From: Acholoe squamosa
Taxonomy: Eukaryota; Annelida; Polychaeta; Phyllodocida; Polynoidae
Length of the DNA stretch: 64,000 nt
Direction of reading: 5' to 3'
Assembly (NCBI GenBank): GCA_949317995.1
Contig: OX439051.1
Span: 36,955,250 to 37,019,249, forward strand
The notes under the pieces were generated by a model. The model was not told the origin of the DNA. It saw only the letters and a list, made by a program, of their open reading frames with translations, and did no database searches. Both the position numbers and the translations under genes were made by a program. Shown here in pieces: positions 33,641 through 44,695 of this stretch. Position 1 is the stretch's first letter, and each line of letters opens with the position of its first letter.

Positions 33641-34330
33641 GTGGCAAAGGATGTGATCCGTAATTCGAAAATCTGCCAAAATGCCAGCAATGATGAGTCC
33701 GAGTTAGTTGGAGAGTCAGTACCTTCCGGGGGACTGGTATGTGGGAAGGATACTCCCACCCCAGTCCAAACCGGGGGCTTCGATGGGGTAGGGACGAAGG
33801 AAGGTCAGAACCCAGGGGAAAGATCCCGCGTCGGAGAAGAGGGAGGTTGGGTTGAAGAGTTGACGTGTGTGAGTGCGGCTCACCTCCCCCCGAACCATCC
33901 ATGTGTAACCTTTTTAAAGGGTTTTGGATGGGAGATCGGTGATTCTCAGGAACAACTCCGATTTGCACAGAATTCCTCTCCTTTGGGGGGAAGCGTTAGT
34001 TCATTGCTGTATCAGTGAAGGGGGGGACTGGAGAATTTTTGATTGACACTGGAGTTAGCCATTCGTGTGTCTCGAGAAAACTCTTCAATCTGGTGTCCGG
34101 CAACCATGAAACACTACCTGTTGGTGTTAATGCTTACATGGCCGACAGTAGCCAGATGCAGACTTTTGGCAAGACGTTCATACAGATTGGAATGGGGGCC
34201 TACGAGTAAGTGATGACCCCCTCCATTGCTGACTTAAGTGACGATGGAATAATCGGTTTGGATTTTGCAAGCTTGTATGGCGCTGTGTTGGAACCCCACT
34301 TCGGGATGCTGAAAATTCGGCAACCATACA
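33641..34330 (+). pseudogene. pol: Linker and aspartic protease
   Basis: After a Gly/Pro/Glu-rich linker (33,641-34,010) a protease follows. The active-site triad Asp-Thr-Gly is in FLIDTGVSHSC (about 34,036-34,068; Val replaces the more usual Ala). The second hallmark, DGIIGLDF, is at about 34,231-34,270. A TAA at 34,207-34,209 interrupts the domain between these motifs, and a frame change lies near 34,015. The enzyme would have processed Gag-Pol in the particle. Confidence 0.8.
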
Positions 34331-36202
34331 ACTGCAAGATCCCATGTATTTTGAGACATGTATCCTCGGTAGCCACGGTAGTACAGGCTGTTAAAATTCC
34401 ACCTGGAATGGCTTGCGATGTTCTATGTTCTTCGCACAACGCTTTTCGAGGCTCAGACACTGTGTTTGAACCTAACCCAGAAGTATTGTCTAGCTTGCAG
34501 CTAGAATCTGCCGACACCCTAGTGGGAAATGGATCGTGGACGGTAGTTCCTATTATGAATAGAGGAAGAACCCCTGTTTATTTGAAGAAAAATGAGAAAA
34601 TTGGTGAGATGTTCTTAACTGAACATATCTCGGAAGCTCAATTTCAGACTGAACTGCCTGAGGGCGTAGCCCGAGGGTTACCAGACGACTTGAAAAAACT
34701 GGTGGAGGATTCTTCCCTGAGAAACAATTCAGAAAAAGAAAGGCTTCGAGCTCTGCTTGCTACATCCTACGAGGCCTTCGGGAAACCTGGAGGCTCGGTA
34801 GGCCGTACTAGCAAGGTGTTACACACGATTGACACTGGCGACACGAAACCATTCAAAATACCCTATAGGAGATTACCGCTGAAAAAGAAAATGGAAGCCG
34901 AAAGGCAAATTCTCAAGCAGTTGGAAAAGGGGGTTATTGTGCCCAGCACGAGCCCCTGGTCCAGCCCCGTGTGTATGACCATGAAGAAGGACAGATCTAT
35001 CCGATTCTGCATAGATTACCAGAAGTTGAATGGTCTGACTAAAAAGAATTCCTATCCCTTACCAAGGATAGACGAGACTTTAGACTCCAAACCGGGTATT
35101 GGCAAATCGGGATGGACCCGAAGGACATGGAGAAAACTGCTTTCTCGAGCCACATGGGTTTATTCCAATACAATGTTTTACCTTTTGGGCTGTGTAATGC
35201 ACCAGCTACTTTGGAAGCTATGATGGAGGAGATGCTAAGTGACCTTCTCTGGAAGAGTTGCTTAGTATACCTCAACGATGTCATAGTATTCGGAAAGACT
35301 TTCAAGGACTGTATTCACAACCTCGAATTAGTCTTAAAAAGGATACTAGCTAATGGTCTGAAATTAACCCTTAGGTGCCCAAGCGCGCTTAAATGCGCGG
35401 TTTTGGGCTTAAATACATGCACATTGAAGCAAATTTTCATCCAGGAACATCTACTGGTCCAATCTGAAAAGTTATACCCTCATTAGAACGGCCATGACCC
35501 CCTTATTCTAATGGGACCATCCATTTGACTTTATCACCATTACCTCAGACACAGTGAGTCAAAACCTGAAAATTAGTTGTCATACATATTACTCTTTGGA
35601 AGGGAATCGACCAAGCATATAGGATCTAGCATGATAGCAAGGTGATGCTGGATCATTTGTCCCCTATTGCCACACCTTTGATAGACTTGACAACCTTACA
35701 ACTAATCTATTCATAGGAATTCTTCATTATCCATGTAAATGATGTCATGAACTGTTATCAAGATATTTTGCACCCTAGTAGTACACACATGCAGAACCAC
35801 TTGGGTATAGTTATGCAAATATCACACACTATATGAGATTAGAGCAGGACAGCACTAAAGAGGCTATATACTAGTGAATAACAACAAAAGGAACATTTTG
35901 GTTGCTATGGTAACCACACTCAGTCAGAAATTTCTCTCTTAACTGAAGGTTTAAGTAAAATAGAACCAGGTGCATAATGTGAATTCCATATCAAATACCT
36001 GTTCAGAATTATATATACATGGTCTCTATCACTGGGGTGATGTACATGTGAAATAAATGGAAAATCATCAAATAATTCTGGGCACGTAAAGGTTAAAGGC
36101 TAAGAAATGTAATTTATTTAAAACATCCATTACTTATCTCGGTTGTATAATAACTCCCGACGGCGTAAAAGCCAACCCTGAAAAACTCCAGACAGTGTCC
36201 GA
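34331..36202 (+). pseudogene. pol: Reverse transcriptase, interrupted by a nested element
   Basis: RT motifs follow the family order: basic PYRRLPLKKK, SPWSSPVCMTMKKD, RFCIDYQKLN, a GYWQIGMDPKD block in another frame, LPFGLCNAPAT, and the catalytic box. There YLND (35,268-35,279) stands where Y-x-Asp-Asp is expected, so one of the two metal-binding Asp residues is Asn. A short deletion with frameshift lies near 35,085. A TTAA element at 35,368-36,092 splits the thumb, whose later part resumes right after it (TYLGCIITPDG, about 36,130). A stop follows at about 36,225 and the frame changes. Confidence 0.9.
35368..36092. mobile_element. 725-bp piggyBac-type TTAA element inside RT
   Basis: Flanked by TTAA at 35,364-35,367 and 36,093-36,096. 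Ends CCCTTAGGTGCCCA and TTCTGGGCACGTAAAGG form a short inverted repeat that starts CCC after TTAA, as in piggyBac transposons. No transposase frame is present. Coding sequence of the host RT is continuous across it if one TTAA is discounted. Confidence 0.9.
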
Positions 36203-36830
36203 GTGGCAGAAACCCATAAATGCGAAGTAGGATCCTTCCTAGGGTTCTGCTCATACTATCGAGATTTCCTCCCGAATTATTCTAAAGTGAGCTATCCTTT
36301 ACAAATACTAGCACATTGGACTCCAGGTAGAGTGAAGGAACGTTTTCCCTGGGGAGATGAACAAAATGCAGCCTTCGAGCAAATAAAACACCTGTTTGCT
36401 AACACGCCAGTATTAAAGTATCTTACAGCGGATGATCATTTCATACTGGACACTGACGCTAGCAATGATAGCATCGGTGCAGCCCTGTCGCAGGTCCGGG
36501 ACAGGGTCGAAGTACCTATTGCTTTCGCTAGTAACACACTGAATAGGGCACAACGAAACTACTGCACCACTAAATGTGAGTTACTGGCTGTGGTGGTGTA
36601 TACCAAAAAGTTTCGACACTTCCTATGGGGCACCGATTTTACACTTCAAACGGACCACTCCTCCCTGAGGTGGCTCCTTAATTTTAAGGACGCCGAAGGA
36701 ATGATTGGCCGTTGGCTGGCACATCTGTCAGAATTTGGGTTGGAGCATATAGCCAGATCCAACACCCAGCTGGTTCGAAGCATGTTAATGCGGATGCCCT
36801 ATCCCGAAGGCCGATTAGAAATTGCCAGAA
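36203..36830 (+). pseudogene. pol: RT tail and RNase H
   Basis: The frame 36,203-36,931 opens with the RT connection (FLGFCSYYRDFLPNYS) and continues into RNase H. The acidic catalytic residues are visible: Asp in ILDTDASND, Glu in KCELLAVV and Asp in QTDHSSLRW. A frame change near 36,720-36,770 moves the end of the domain (HVNADALSRRP) to the frame used by integrase. This domain would have degraded RNA from RNA-DNA hybrids. Confidence 0.9.
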
Positions 36831-37920
36831 AATCGATTGTGATGATTGTGGGGCCCACAACGCGGTACTTGCTACAGTTCGAAACAGACAGGTCGAACTA
36901 CTATCTCATGCCTGTATGGAAAATGTTGTAGAAAGGCCAGCGGAGACTATCCAACATTTACAACAGGCCGACCCCGCTATCAAGAGAGTGATTTCTTTTC
37001 TGGATAACAATGCCAAGCCCGAACGGCCGGCACTATCCCCCAAAGACAGAGAAACCCGTGAATTTCTAGCCCAATGGACCGAGCTAGAGGTTCGAGACGG
37101 GTTACTGTGTCGATGGAAAACCTGCCCTACTAAGGATAAGGTTCTACAGATAGTGATACCTATGCCACTAAGGCGAGACATTATGTTTTATTGTCATGGA
37201 CATAAGACCAGTGGACACTTCGGAAAAAAGAGAACCCTAGAACGCCTAGCCCGGAGGTATTACTGGCCAGGAATGCACAATGACATCACAAGATGGGTAA
37301 TGACTTGCCCCGAATGTGGTAAGATTAAACCTGGTCCCAGTATGGGGAAAATGCCCCTGATGCAAGAACTTTTCGTCGTCCGATTTGCTTGAGTAGCAAT
37401 CGATATCATTAACTAATCCATACAGACCCCAGTCTGATAGTCAAGTATATAGATTCAATCGAACATTGATACAAGTCCTAATTCTTGCCAAGACGATTGG
37501 GACGAGCAATGTGATTTCGTGGTACACGCTTATAATAGTACTGTACATTCAGCAACGAACTGCTCCCCCAACTTATTAGTCTTTGGGGAGGATATTATAA
37601 TGCCTGCAGATCTCGTATATGGTGTTATAGGGGTAAGCCCTGATGCCCCATGTACTGTGATGTTTGTGAAATCTCTAAGAGATCAATTTAAGAGAGCATA
37701 TGAGATAGTTCGAAATGAGCTATTAAAAAATGTAAATTGGCAGAAAATTGGATATGATACTAACCTGAAGATACGTCAATTCAGTGTTGGTGATCCAAAA
37801 CATGAACCTTTAAGGTGTAAGAAATTAATCTCGAGCTGAGATGGGCCTCATGTGGTCACCCAGATCATATCCGAGAGTACAGTTATGCTTATGAGCTTGG
37901 CTACAGGACGAATGAATAAG
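36831..37920 (+). pseudogene. pol: Integrase with deleted catalytic core
   Basis: The N-terminal zinc domain is intact: His-x4-His in GHKTSGHFG and Cys-x2-Cys in CPECGK (about 37,198-37,320). Soon after, at 37,390-37,445, the frame breaks with several stops, and the part that should carry the first two Asp residues of the D,D-35-E core is absent. The remaining 37,519-37,839 frame holds the end of the core (VVHAYNSTVHSATNCSPN) and part of the C-terminal domain; a stop at 37,837 splits that domain from GPHVVTQIIS. Strand transfer would be impossible. Confidence 0.85.
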
Positions 37921-37928
37921 GCTAATGT

Positions 37929-38300
37929 ATGCAGATTGAGAAGATGGAAAGGGCAGGATGTGAGGAAATTTCAAGACAATTAAATGAACAAAAAGAAGAG
38001 GTCCTAATGAGGACCAACGAGCTAGCTAGAAAACTGAAGAACACCCCAAAGCGAAAAACGGGCCGACCCTGTAAGAAGGTGGTTGAAAAGAAGCCAAAGA
38101 GGGGACGACCCATGAAGGTCGACACGGAAACGAATTCAAAACCCAATGGTGATAAAAATGTCTCAGCGGAATGGAGAATCAGAGGTAGGAGGAAGACGTT
38201 GGCACCTTCCACTAGACCTTCTCAAGAATTTCAGTTGAAAAACAAAGATAGAGAGGTGAAGCGCAGTCCCAGAATTGCAGGGTGGACTGCCGTTACTTAA
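37929..38300 (+). pseudogene. Basic pol tail with two AT-hook motifs
   Basis: This 123-codon stretch follows the integrase C-terminal domain in a shifted frame and ends at TAA 38,298-38,300. It is Lys/Arg-rich. Two motifs with the AT-hook core Gly-Arg-Pro, flanked by basic residues, are visible: RKTGRPCKK (Gly45-Pro47) and PKRGRPMK (Gly59-Pro61). RIRGRRK near residue 85 is a weaker third. AT-hooks insert into the minor groove of AT-rich DNA. In this place they would extend the integrase and might steer insertion, comparable in position to chromodomain tails of other gypsy elements. That function is an inference. Confidence 0.6.
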
Positions 38301-38992
38301 CCCTTTCGTGCCCAGAATTATTTTGAGAAACCTGATTTTTCAACAAACTTGAGATGGTAGTGGCTATTACCTATATCATGTCCAGATTTAAGTACTCATT
38401 CAAATGTTAACAAAGAGGGCAGTACAATAGCTTTCAGAAAACGCAATACAAAGCATAGTTTACAGTTTTATATAAGTCACTAGGGAATAATTATGGCAAA
38501 AGATGTTGAAATGGGCTGATTTGGATGAAGGTGCCCTGGGAATCTCTTTTTTTAGATTTTGGTGGGGAATAGGCTATTTTCAATTCATAAAGCATTATTT
38601 TGACATTTCAAAGAGAGCTATATTGATGGAAATTGAAAAAGATATGTATTATAATTGGATTCCTTGCAGAAAATCAAATCAGAAATATTTCACCAATATT
38701 TTTGGTAATTTTATCAATATTTTTGTAAATTTAATGAATTTTCTGTATTTTACCATTATTCTCATGGCCTGAGCGTGCACTTTTCATGTATTTTAAACCT
38801 ATTTTCAATCAATTATTTTCTGCAATATGATCTATTAATAATTATTCACCTAATACATCATGACAAATTTGGTGTCGTTGGAAAGCCCTTGATACTACAA
38901 GTCTTAATCTGATAGATAATAAACCCATGGTGGTCTATTGAACATGTATACATGCTTAAGAGCGCACTTTTGCTAATCTGGGCACGTAAGGG
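38301..38992. mobile_element. 692-bp piggyBac-type TTAA element at the pol stop codon
   Basis: Flanked by TTAA at 38,297-38,300 and 38,993-38,996. Ends CCCTTTCGTGCCCAGA and TCTGGGCACGTAAGGG are an inverted repeat of 16 bp with few differences. The end with CCCAGAATTATTT faces left here and right in the 35,368 element, so the two related copies are inverted. No transposase. Confidence 0.9.
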
Positions 38993-38996
38993 TTAA

Positions 38997-39543
38997 TGTT
39001 CCGAAATCACAACAAGTGTATTGTCCTGTCTACATGTCTTGTTATGTGTTTGGAGGTTGAGATACCTTGGCCACGATTCAAAATAAGACCACAACGCGTA
39101 TTACCACCCTGTTCATGGTTCCCGTGGGTGGCAGACAGCTAGCCTGGCGTGTACGCATGATGCTACATGTTTTTCTGCCAAATCCTGTCGAAATGAACAG
39201 AGAAGAGGGTAGTCCCACCAACGGCCTATAGAGAAAACCAAGCCGAACCTCGGTTATCCGGGGTAGTACGAATGCCTGCCACGAGTGGGAAGGGGGGCGC
39301 TAGAGAGCCAGGGACTGGAGCGGCACAGTGCAGTTACACATGAGCATTGGTCTCGCTTCACTTGTTGTGACCCTAATATCGCTTACAGAACCGTCTTACA
39401 GGGGTAAGACGTGCCGCTGTTTTTCTCAAGCTTTTATAGTAAAGGAATCCCGATACCACCGATTAACTTGCACTTCCTTAGTCTCTGAACAAAGGAGGGC
39501 AAAACCCTGAGCCGTCTGAGCCCGAAATATGGCTTAGTCGAGG
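38997..39543 (+). other. Spacer between pol and the 3' ORF
   Basis: About 550 bp with no long frame. It contains CTTACAGGGGTAAG (39,397-39,410), which includes both a splice-acceptor-like and a donor-like sequence, and GC-richer DNA than its flanks. It could hold a promoter or splice signals for the downstream ORF, but nothing proves this. Confidence 0.4.
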
Positions 39544-42500
39544 GTGGTGGCGACCGTAATGGCCAATCCTGATGGGCACCCGATCCCACTTCAAGCCCAG
39601 GATGAAGCCCCCCAAAGTCCAGTAGTTGAACTGATGGACACCACTGAAATGGAGCCGTCTCTTCCCGATTCGACTCCTGATACCTTGAGCATCCCTAGGG
39701 GTGCAGAATTAACCGCTCCAGCTCCAATGACACCACGATTGAAGGCAGCTGAAGGAACCACACCTTCGGTCATTATCAAAGTCCCGGTGACTCTACCCGA
39801 CCGACCCCCAGCCGTCGGATACGTGAATGTGACCAAAAGATTCATCCGGACGGCCACAGGTAAAAACCGATATTGCCCACCGAAATACCTGGGTCTCAAA
39901 GGCGAGCCACCACAGCTGATCCCTTACGATCTGCAAACCAGAATCTGCCGAGGATGCACCGAGTTAGGGGTCTCCGACGTTGCCGACAAAATTACTTCGG
40001 ACTAGCTGAAGCCATGTGCATCAGCGATGGCCTAGTTGCCGTTGTTGATGCTATATGTGAGAACGACCGAATTAGGTCACAGACAGCATAACCGCTGCTG
40101 TATGGCCTAGTTGGGTTCGAGGAGCGCTTGCCAAGCATCCACTCACCCGAAGTCCTCTTACCACAGGGACTCTCCCGAGAACGCACAGACGCGTTCATGT
40201 CGGATTCACAGAAGAATTCTCCCGTGAGGGATGAAGAAGATGCTTTGCTGGCAGACCCCGAGCTTGAGAAGGAAGAGCAGCAAATGGCAAATGAGACAGC
40301 TTGCGATAGGGACGCTGCTAGCAAGATCCCCGATGCTGCCTCGAGTATGGAGGGTGGAGCTTGCTTCTCCACCAAAGTAACCACTGCCAAAGAGATGAGC
40401 CTCGAAGAACTGAATGCTCGACAAGAGGAAATTGATAAGGAAGATCAGAAGGGAAGTCGAAAAGGCTGTTAAAGAGTCCAAGGACAAGCCCGAGACTAGA
40501 CCAAAACAAGCCGTCGGAAAAAGAAGGTGGTGGAAGAGAAGACAGTGACGACTCCGCAGCCTCGGCTTCGTCTCGAAGCAGTAAGACCACCAAGAGAGAG
40601 GACTCTCCCTCTCCGGTTAGGTCCACTCGAACCAGAGCCTCTCGAAAGGTCACCCCTATATCCCCTGAGTACGTCAGTAGCACTACAGTCGAGGAGGAAG
40701 AGCTCCAGGAGGACCCCAAGGAGGGAAATGGAGATAGGGACCAGCAGGTCGCCGAAATGAGCCGGCAACTGCTGGAGAACATTGACTTCTTGGAAGAACC
40801 CCTGAAAGATACTCCCGACGAGTCCAGTTTAAATAAATGGGTCAACGCCCAAACTGGATTCCCTGACTACACCCGAAATGTTTTATGGACTGCCAGCGCT
40901 ACACTGACAGCTATTTGATCCCTTCCGCCATCAATCACGATGGCGAGAGCGATGACGAAGAATGGATGAAAATCCTAAAGAAAGATTCTCGGCCCAAGAA
41001 ATTTTATCGCGTGTGGGTGGCTTCCCTCGGAGACATGGTAAAGACGCCTAAGTCTTACTATGGCTTCGAGCACCGCACGAAGCCGCAGTATGCCGCTTCG
41101 AACTGGGCACAGACCAACCCGACCTGCCCCTGTAAGATCTGTGTTAATAAGTCAGAGAAAGAGAGAGTCTGGCCCAGCAAGGACTCATTCTTCCGACATC
41201 TCGTTGAGCACCATATGCACCATGCCCCTGTGTATAGGTGTACCAACGAGAAGAACCAGAACCAAAGGTGCCAGGGACTAAAAACTATAAGGCGAGGAAG
41301 CATGGCTGAGCATTTGGCTCAGGTACATGGCCTCAAAGCAAGTGACGCCCGACTTAAGGCCCTGAAGCTCCACGAACACCTGATGACGAAGTCGGAGCAA
41401 ATGACCTCCGAGGATAGACACTTGATCACCTTGAGAACCGACCACTTCTGTCATTCAGTCGAGGGGAAGTAGGCTGCCTACTTCCTCAAAAACGTACGCT
41501 CCCATCGATTTGACATGTCCGCGGAAATGCACTGGCGTGTTCAAGTGCAGAGAAAGGACCCCGACGCCGTAGACCGGAACGGGAGGCCACCCCCGCACCC
41601 TGGCAGTGACCCTCGATCTTGTGATGCCAAGCTACCGAGATCCGAGTCACAATCACCAGCCCCAACACCTGACCACAAGAAAAGATCCCCCGATCCCAGC
41701 AACATCTTAGGTATGGCATCTCGAGACCTTACGAGCATGGAGCATGTCTCACCTCTAGGCTCGACTGGTAATCATCAGACTTGGTCGGAGGGGCAGACCA
41801 CCCTGTCCCACTCAGATTGGATGAGAGGTGACTCGGAGTCCACCCTAGGCTACCAGGGCACCCTAGAAGATGATGCCTTGCTTCAGAGGCTCAAGGAGGC
41901 ACCCGACCCAGACGAGTTCCCCACACTGACCGACACCTAGAAACCAGGCCCTGAATCCCAGACCCTACTACCATCTGGGAAACTGAAGCCTATAGGTCCA
42001 CCAGCTAGTCCTGCCACCACCTCCGCTCATGGACGGGCCCGACCGGTGGACCTGAAAAGACCAGGCAGGGAGATGGTGATGAGGGACCCCACCCAGCCAT
42101 TACCCGAGGCTGGAAGGGGACGAGGCGTCACCATCGACGAGAGTGGGGCGGTGGCGGGATCGTCTCGACGGCCCGGCACTACCACTCCATCCCCGAATGC
42201 CACTGCCACTTCGAGCTCTGCCTACAAGAGCGGCTCAGATTCACATATGACTCCTATTGCAGCGCCTCCAGTTAGAAACATGAAAACCACCAATGTGCTA
42301 CACTTGGTAAAGTCAAACCTCAAACTGGAGGACCCCGATGATTATATCAAGAATCAGACACAGGAGTGCTGTGATATCCAGGCCAACGTCTTCAAGGCAT
42401 GGCAGGACAGACACATTATCCAAGTGACCGGTTACCTTCGGGGCGTGACCGAAGGTGTCTTCGAATGCCTGCACGAGATACAGCGATGGGAAATATCGCA

Positions 42501-43010
42501 GATCTACCAGGACATGCAGGGGCAGGCGAGGGACCAACTTCGGGCCTCGCTCCAACGTGAAAACCAGGCAAAAGCCATGAAACTGAAATATGAGACCGAA
42601 CTTCAGGAGCTAAGAAGTCAGTATGACCATCAGGACCTCGATTCATGGCAGTGTTCCGCTGCTTCATGAAAGACTGGGACGGCACCCCGGAAAGTGCATT
42701 CGAAAAGCTCCAGAGCAAACTTCAGGAGGCGAGACAGCTTGAGGCGGACATTGAATCCTTTGGGTTCATGAGTGTGTCCACCCCGAAACACTCTGCCACT
42801 GAGCCTGGAGACCCAGCTGGACCCCGAAGCTGCCATCGCTGCCCCGACTACTACCAAAGTCAAGCCAACCGAAACTCCCAACCCAATCCCTGGAGTAGCC
42901 ACTGCGGCCGTAATCCCTGATTCAGCCCCAGTGGTCCACAACTTAATAAGTCTGGACTCCGATCCAGAAACCAGCCCCGGTGAAATGGTAATGGAGACAG
43001 ACTTATAAGT
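39544..43010 (+). pseudogene. 3' accessory ORF with C2H2-like fingers, broken
   Basis: A long coding-like stretch on the element's strand occupies the place where env would be. Frames change near 39,980, 40,490, 40,900 and 42,660, and stops occur at 40,089, 41,470 and 41,938, so the ancestor may have been one protein of about 1,100 residues. The N-terminal third is Pro/Thr/Glu-rich. The piece 40,885-41,472 has two C2H2-like fingers: Cys83-x2-Cys86..His105-x3-His109 and Cys119-x9-Cys129..His143-x4-His148. Then come a Ser/Pro-rich linker, and an alpha-helical C-terminal part (42,290-42,660). I see no signal peptide, transmembrane segment or fusion motif, which argues against an envelope. I do not recognise the protein; nucleic-acid binding is inferred from the fingers. 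Confidence 0.6.
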
Positions 43011-43968
43011 TCCCGATGTAGTAAGTTGCAGTTATTGACCTGCTCTCCACAGGGAACCATCAAATACCCAAACTGTGCCCCACTTCGAAGGATCCCAGAC
43101 GGATGCAGACCCAGGAAACCCAATGGATGAATCTACATCTTCCCATCTTGATCAGGGCACATCACACAGCAACGCGGCTTGCCACCGCCAAGTCCATCGT
43201 TCACCGATTGGATCTGCAGACAAGCAGTGAACACCCCGAGGACATCCCCGAAGTATATGACTATTGTGCAGCAGACCAACTACACTGGTGGGCTGCTATA
43301 GAGTCATATATTATATATTGTATAGTTAACCACTATTTTCCTACCTCATGTACAGTATTTACTCTATTGAAATATCGACCCTAACATTGTCCACTAGGTT
43401 CGATTTCATAAATATTTTTCTATTTGTCACTAGTAAGAAGTTAATTGGTGCTATAAACCTACGAGATCTGTAACTCGAAGTATATATATATATTTGCATT
43501 AAAAGTACTTCTCAGGTACCAACCTAACGTGTTCATATGATAGTTCAAGGTTAATAGTGGTATGTATATATAAATGTAAAAAAAGTTACTCTAAACTGTG
43601 TTAAAAAAACTAATATATAGGGTTCATACATGAACTATAAAAATTTTCTTTTCGGGTTATGTAACATATATTACCATATATAATTACAAACATGGTATGT
43701 CATTAATAACATACATTAATACTCTATGTACGGATTCGAACATGTTCAATCCCTCTCCAGTGATATTTATAGTGTATTAATATGTTTAATTTATCTTAAA
43801 TAATTCTATGTGGCCGACTCCTACTACTAAGACGTCACACAAATAACATATCACGTTCTACTTCAAACTCTTGTTTGTTACTTCAAGCCCTCTAATGTAG
43901 AATAACAAAATTTTTCTACTTTTAATATTTTCTTTTGCATACCCCTTTCCTTATTCTGGTGGGGGTAA
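43011..43968 (+). other. AT-rich untranslated tail before the 3' LTR
   Basis: About 950 bp, very AT-rich, with TATATA runs and no long frame after 43,384. It ends in GGTGGGGGTAA (43,958-43,968), a weak polypurine tract directly before TGTAGGGG, where plus-strand priming would be expected. Confidence 0.5.
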
Positions 43969-44075
43969 TGTAGGGGCTCGTAGATCGTGATATAGTGTGA
44001 GCATCTTCCTTGAGAGGGCATTAGGAGCGGTGCGCCCATCACCGGAAGTCACTAGAGGGCCTTACGACCAGTTAG
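43969..44075 (+). repeat. Extra copy of the LTR 5' edge
   Basis: TGTAGGGGCTCGTAGATCGTG and the next 85 bases match the start of the 3' LTR at 44,356 with several differences. After about 44,075 the similarity ends. Either the LTR carries an internal insertion with a duplicated edge, or a second LTR fragment lies here. Confidence 0.75.
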
Positions 44076-44101
44076 GCAGAAACAATCCCTTAAAGGGTAA
44101 C

Positions 44102-44237
44102 CGTTTCAGAGTGAAAGGTGGTAATTATGTAACAGGATATGTCGACACCCCCCCTGTCATTGAAATGCTCCAGATCGTGTTCTCATCATGTTTTAGCAGG
44201 TTCTATTTCAAATCCTGACCTTTCATTCTGAAAGTCA
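44102..44237. mobile_element. Small inverted-repeat element between LTR edges
   Basis: GTTTCAGAGTGAAAGGT at the left is matched by ACCTTTCATTCTGAAAG at the right, an inverted repeat with one or two mismatches around 100 bp of DNA. It may be the cause of the interrupted LTR copy, but the flanks do not show a clear target duplication. Confidence 0.4.
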
Positions 44238-44355
44238 ACATTTGGATATAAAGTTGCAAAAACTCAGATAATATTGTAGCTATTTATGGAAAGGAAAATT
44301 TTACACTTGCCCTTTTTGTTTTCTGTCTGAATAATACATGTCCTTTTGATAATCG

Positions 44356-44695
44356 TGTAGGGGCTCGTAGATCGTGATATAGTGTGAGCATCTTCCACGA
44401 GAGGCCGTTTCGAGCGGAGCGCCCATCACCGGTAGTCAGTAGAGGTCCTTACGACCCCTGGTCGCTGTGGGGTGGTGGCAGCCTCGCTCCAGCTCCTACC
44501 TGGGGCCGGGGAAGGTGTTAGTCTGGCTATGCCTGTCGGACCACTTCTTACTGAGCTTAACATTTCATTAGGCGACCCATATCGAGGTAGATGTAAACCA
44601 TACACCGAAATAAACACATGCCAGTTGCACTAACCTGAGATCCCTTGTCTGGTTTTCACTTCGAACCATTTGAGACATATATTCGAACCACTACA
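44356..44695 (+). repeat. 3' LTR
   Basis: 340 bp, starts TGTAGGGG and ends CCACTACA, giving the usual TG..CA termini with a short inverted TGTAG/CTACA. The last 226 bp match the 5' LTR remnant. AATAAA at 44,609-44,614. Confidence 0.85.

Larger units (their letters stand above)
30713..44695 (+). mobile_element. Decayed Ty3/gypsy-type LTR retrotransposon with 3' accessory ORF
   Basis: The order is 5' LTR remnant, primer-binding-like site, gag (coiled coil, capsid, CCHC), protease, RT, RNase H, integrase, basic tail, accessory ORF, 3' LTR. RT before integrase places it in the Ty3/gypsy (Metaviridae) lineage. The span is 14 kb, or about 12.6 kb without the two nested TTAA elements. It cannot move: gag and pol carry frameshifts and stops, the RT active site is changed and the integrase core is largely missing. 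The LTRs differ at roughly ten positions and one 8-bp indel over about 230 bp, so the insertion is not very recent. Confidence 0.9.

Noticed and set aside
33633..33968. Minus-strand frame over the gag-protease linker
   Set aside because: Antisense shadow; the plus strand is explained by the retrotransposon.
40318..40845. 175-codon minus-strand Ser-rich frame
   Set aside because: Antisense shadow of the element's 3' ORF.
39544..43010. Envelope gene
   Set aside because: No signal peptide, no transmembrane helix and no Cys-rich ectodomain pattern; fingers and linkers fit a nucleic-acid-binding protein better.
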